Assembly: GCA_024637315.1 (NCBI GenBank)
Contig: JAGXFH010000052.1
Coordinates: 124,001 to 188,000, forward strand
DNA length: 64,000 bases
Source of the DNA: Brevirhabdus sp.
GTDB taxonomy: Bacteria > Pseudomonadota > Alphaproteobacteria > Rhodobacterales > Rhodobacteraceae
Direction of reading: 5' to 3'
The position numbers and the translations under genes are program-made. This document shows, piece after piece, positions 63,467-64,000 of this stretch; positions within the stretch are counted from its first letter, which is position 1; the number at the start of each line of letters is the position of its first letter. A model generated the notes under the pieces. It made no database searches, had not been told where the DNA came from, and saw only the letters and a list, made by a program, of their open reading frames with translations.

Positions 63467-64000
63467 ATGCCCCAAGGTGCCCGCAATCTGATCTGGTTTG
63501 AAGACTCCTCGCGCGGGGATGTCGCGATTGTCGGCGGCAAGAACGCCTCGCTTGGTGAAATGGCGCGCACCCTGACGGCACAGGGGATCAAGGTGCCGGC
63601 GGGATTTGCCACGACCGCGGATGCATTTCGGGACTTTCTGCAAGCCAACCAGCTGACCACCGTCATCGCCGATCATCTGAAGGCGCTGGCCGGGGAACGC
63701 ATCACGTTGCAGGCCGCCGGGACCGCTATTCGCGCCGCGATCGTCGCCGGACACTGGCCCGAGAAGATCGAGGCGGATATCCGTGCGGCCTACCGCGAAC
63801 TCGGCCGCCGCGCGAACCGCCCCGATCCGTCGGTCGCGGTGCGTTCCAGCGCCACGGCCGAGGACCTGCCGGATGCCAGCTTTGCCGGACAGCAAGAGAC
63901 GTTCCTGAACATTCGCGGCGAGGACGCGCTGCTGACGGCCTGCCGGCGCTGTTATGCTTCGCTGTTCACCGACCGCGCGATCACCTACCGCAAGCTGAAG
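63467..64000 (+). CDS. ppsA: Phosphoenolpyruvate synthase, N-terminal part
   Basis: 178 residues of the N-terminal ATP-grasp domain, cut by the window end. IVGGKNASLGEMARTL, VPAGFATTADAFRDFL and VAVRSSATAEDLPDASFAGQQ are the PEP synthase signatures. It makes PEP from pyruvate for gluconeogenesis. CAGGAG lies six bases before ATG 63467; the ATG at 63461 is too close to that site. An FNR box lies upstream. Confidence 0.93.
   Translation, partial: MPQGARNLIWFEDSSRGDVAIVGGKNASLGEMARTLTAQGIKVPAGFATTADAFRDFLQANQLTTVIADHLKALAGERITLQAAGTAIRAAIVAGHWPEKIEADIRAAYRELGRRANRPDPSVAVRSSATAEDLPDASFAGQQETFLNIRGEDALLTACRRCYASLFTDRAITYRKLK

Overview
The window is GC-rich, densely packed bacterial chromosome. 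Several features point to an alphaproteobacterium of the Rhodobacteraceae (Rhodobacter/Roseobacter group): alphaproteobacterial gene order (rbfA-truB, rpsO-pnp, accD-folC, glnK-amtB), TRAP transporters, a PHA synthase, small proteins typical of the group (DUF1674, DUF5368, DUF6478-like), a RluA-type pseudouridine synthase and FNR/FixK-type boxes. I see no rRNA, tRNA, CRISPR array, transposase, integrase or prophage gene. Both ends cut a gene: hspQ at the left and ppsA at the right.

Layout. 1-7.1 kb: hspQ tail, an RsbW-like kinase/STAS pair, thiolase plus free-methionine-sulfoxide reductase, a GFA-type zinc protein, rluA, a 1-Cys peroxiredoxin and pnp. 7.1-7.8 kb: a gene-free gap between pnp and rpsO carrying copy A of a two-copy intergenic element. 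7.8-16.3 kb: rpsO, then small and accessory genes that separate it from truB-rbfA, then dapB, rsmB and zapE. 16.3-26.3 kb: folC-accD, a CPBP protease, ilvD with an overlapping lipoprotein gene, two unknown conserved proteins, fadH and a LysR regulator. 26.4-34.4 kb: OmpA-type protein, AhpD-like protein, GNAT, MoCF/CinA-type protein, map, an orphan TRAP binding protein, a broken HAD hydrolase, rsmD, a ferredoxin-reductase-like flavoprotein and a peroxiredoxin. 34.4-36.3 kb: copy B of the element, corA and a decayed patch holding an HxlR regulator remnant and a 30-bp tandem repeat. 36.3-43 kb: a full TRAP operon (P-Q-M) running into an amidase and a 52-residue membrane protein, then a ChaC-like enzyme and a dipeptidase. 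43-50 kb: RidA-GDPD-GNAT-PhhB operon, mlaA-mlaC, PBP1A. 50-54 kb: glnK-amtB and a sulfatase/phosphonate monoester hydrolase.

54-64 kb is the most coherent accessory block. A Crp/Fnr-family regulator and a CBS protein precede a tight operon of an SQR-like flavoprotein, DUF5368 and PHA synthase. On the other strand lie a fused acyl-CoA ligase (ADP-forming type)/GNAT acetyltransferase, a class II histone-deacetylase-like enzyme and PEP synthase. Two clean TTGAT-N4-RTCAA boxes lie upstream of the ligase/GNAT gene and of ppsA. My inference is a low-oxygen programme handling acetyl-CoA, PHB, PEP and reversible protein acetylation. It is the best candidate here for an incompletely described system.

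Other points of note: the two homologous copies of a ~115-bp intergenic element (identical 14-bp palindrome, then a G-rich box at exactly the same 88-bp offset); two genes caught in decay (HAD, HxlR); and several small proteins missed by length cut-offs.
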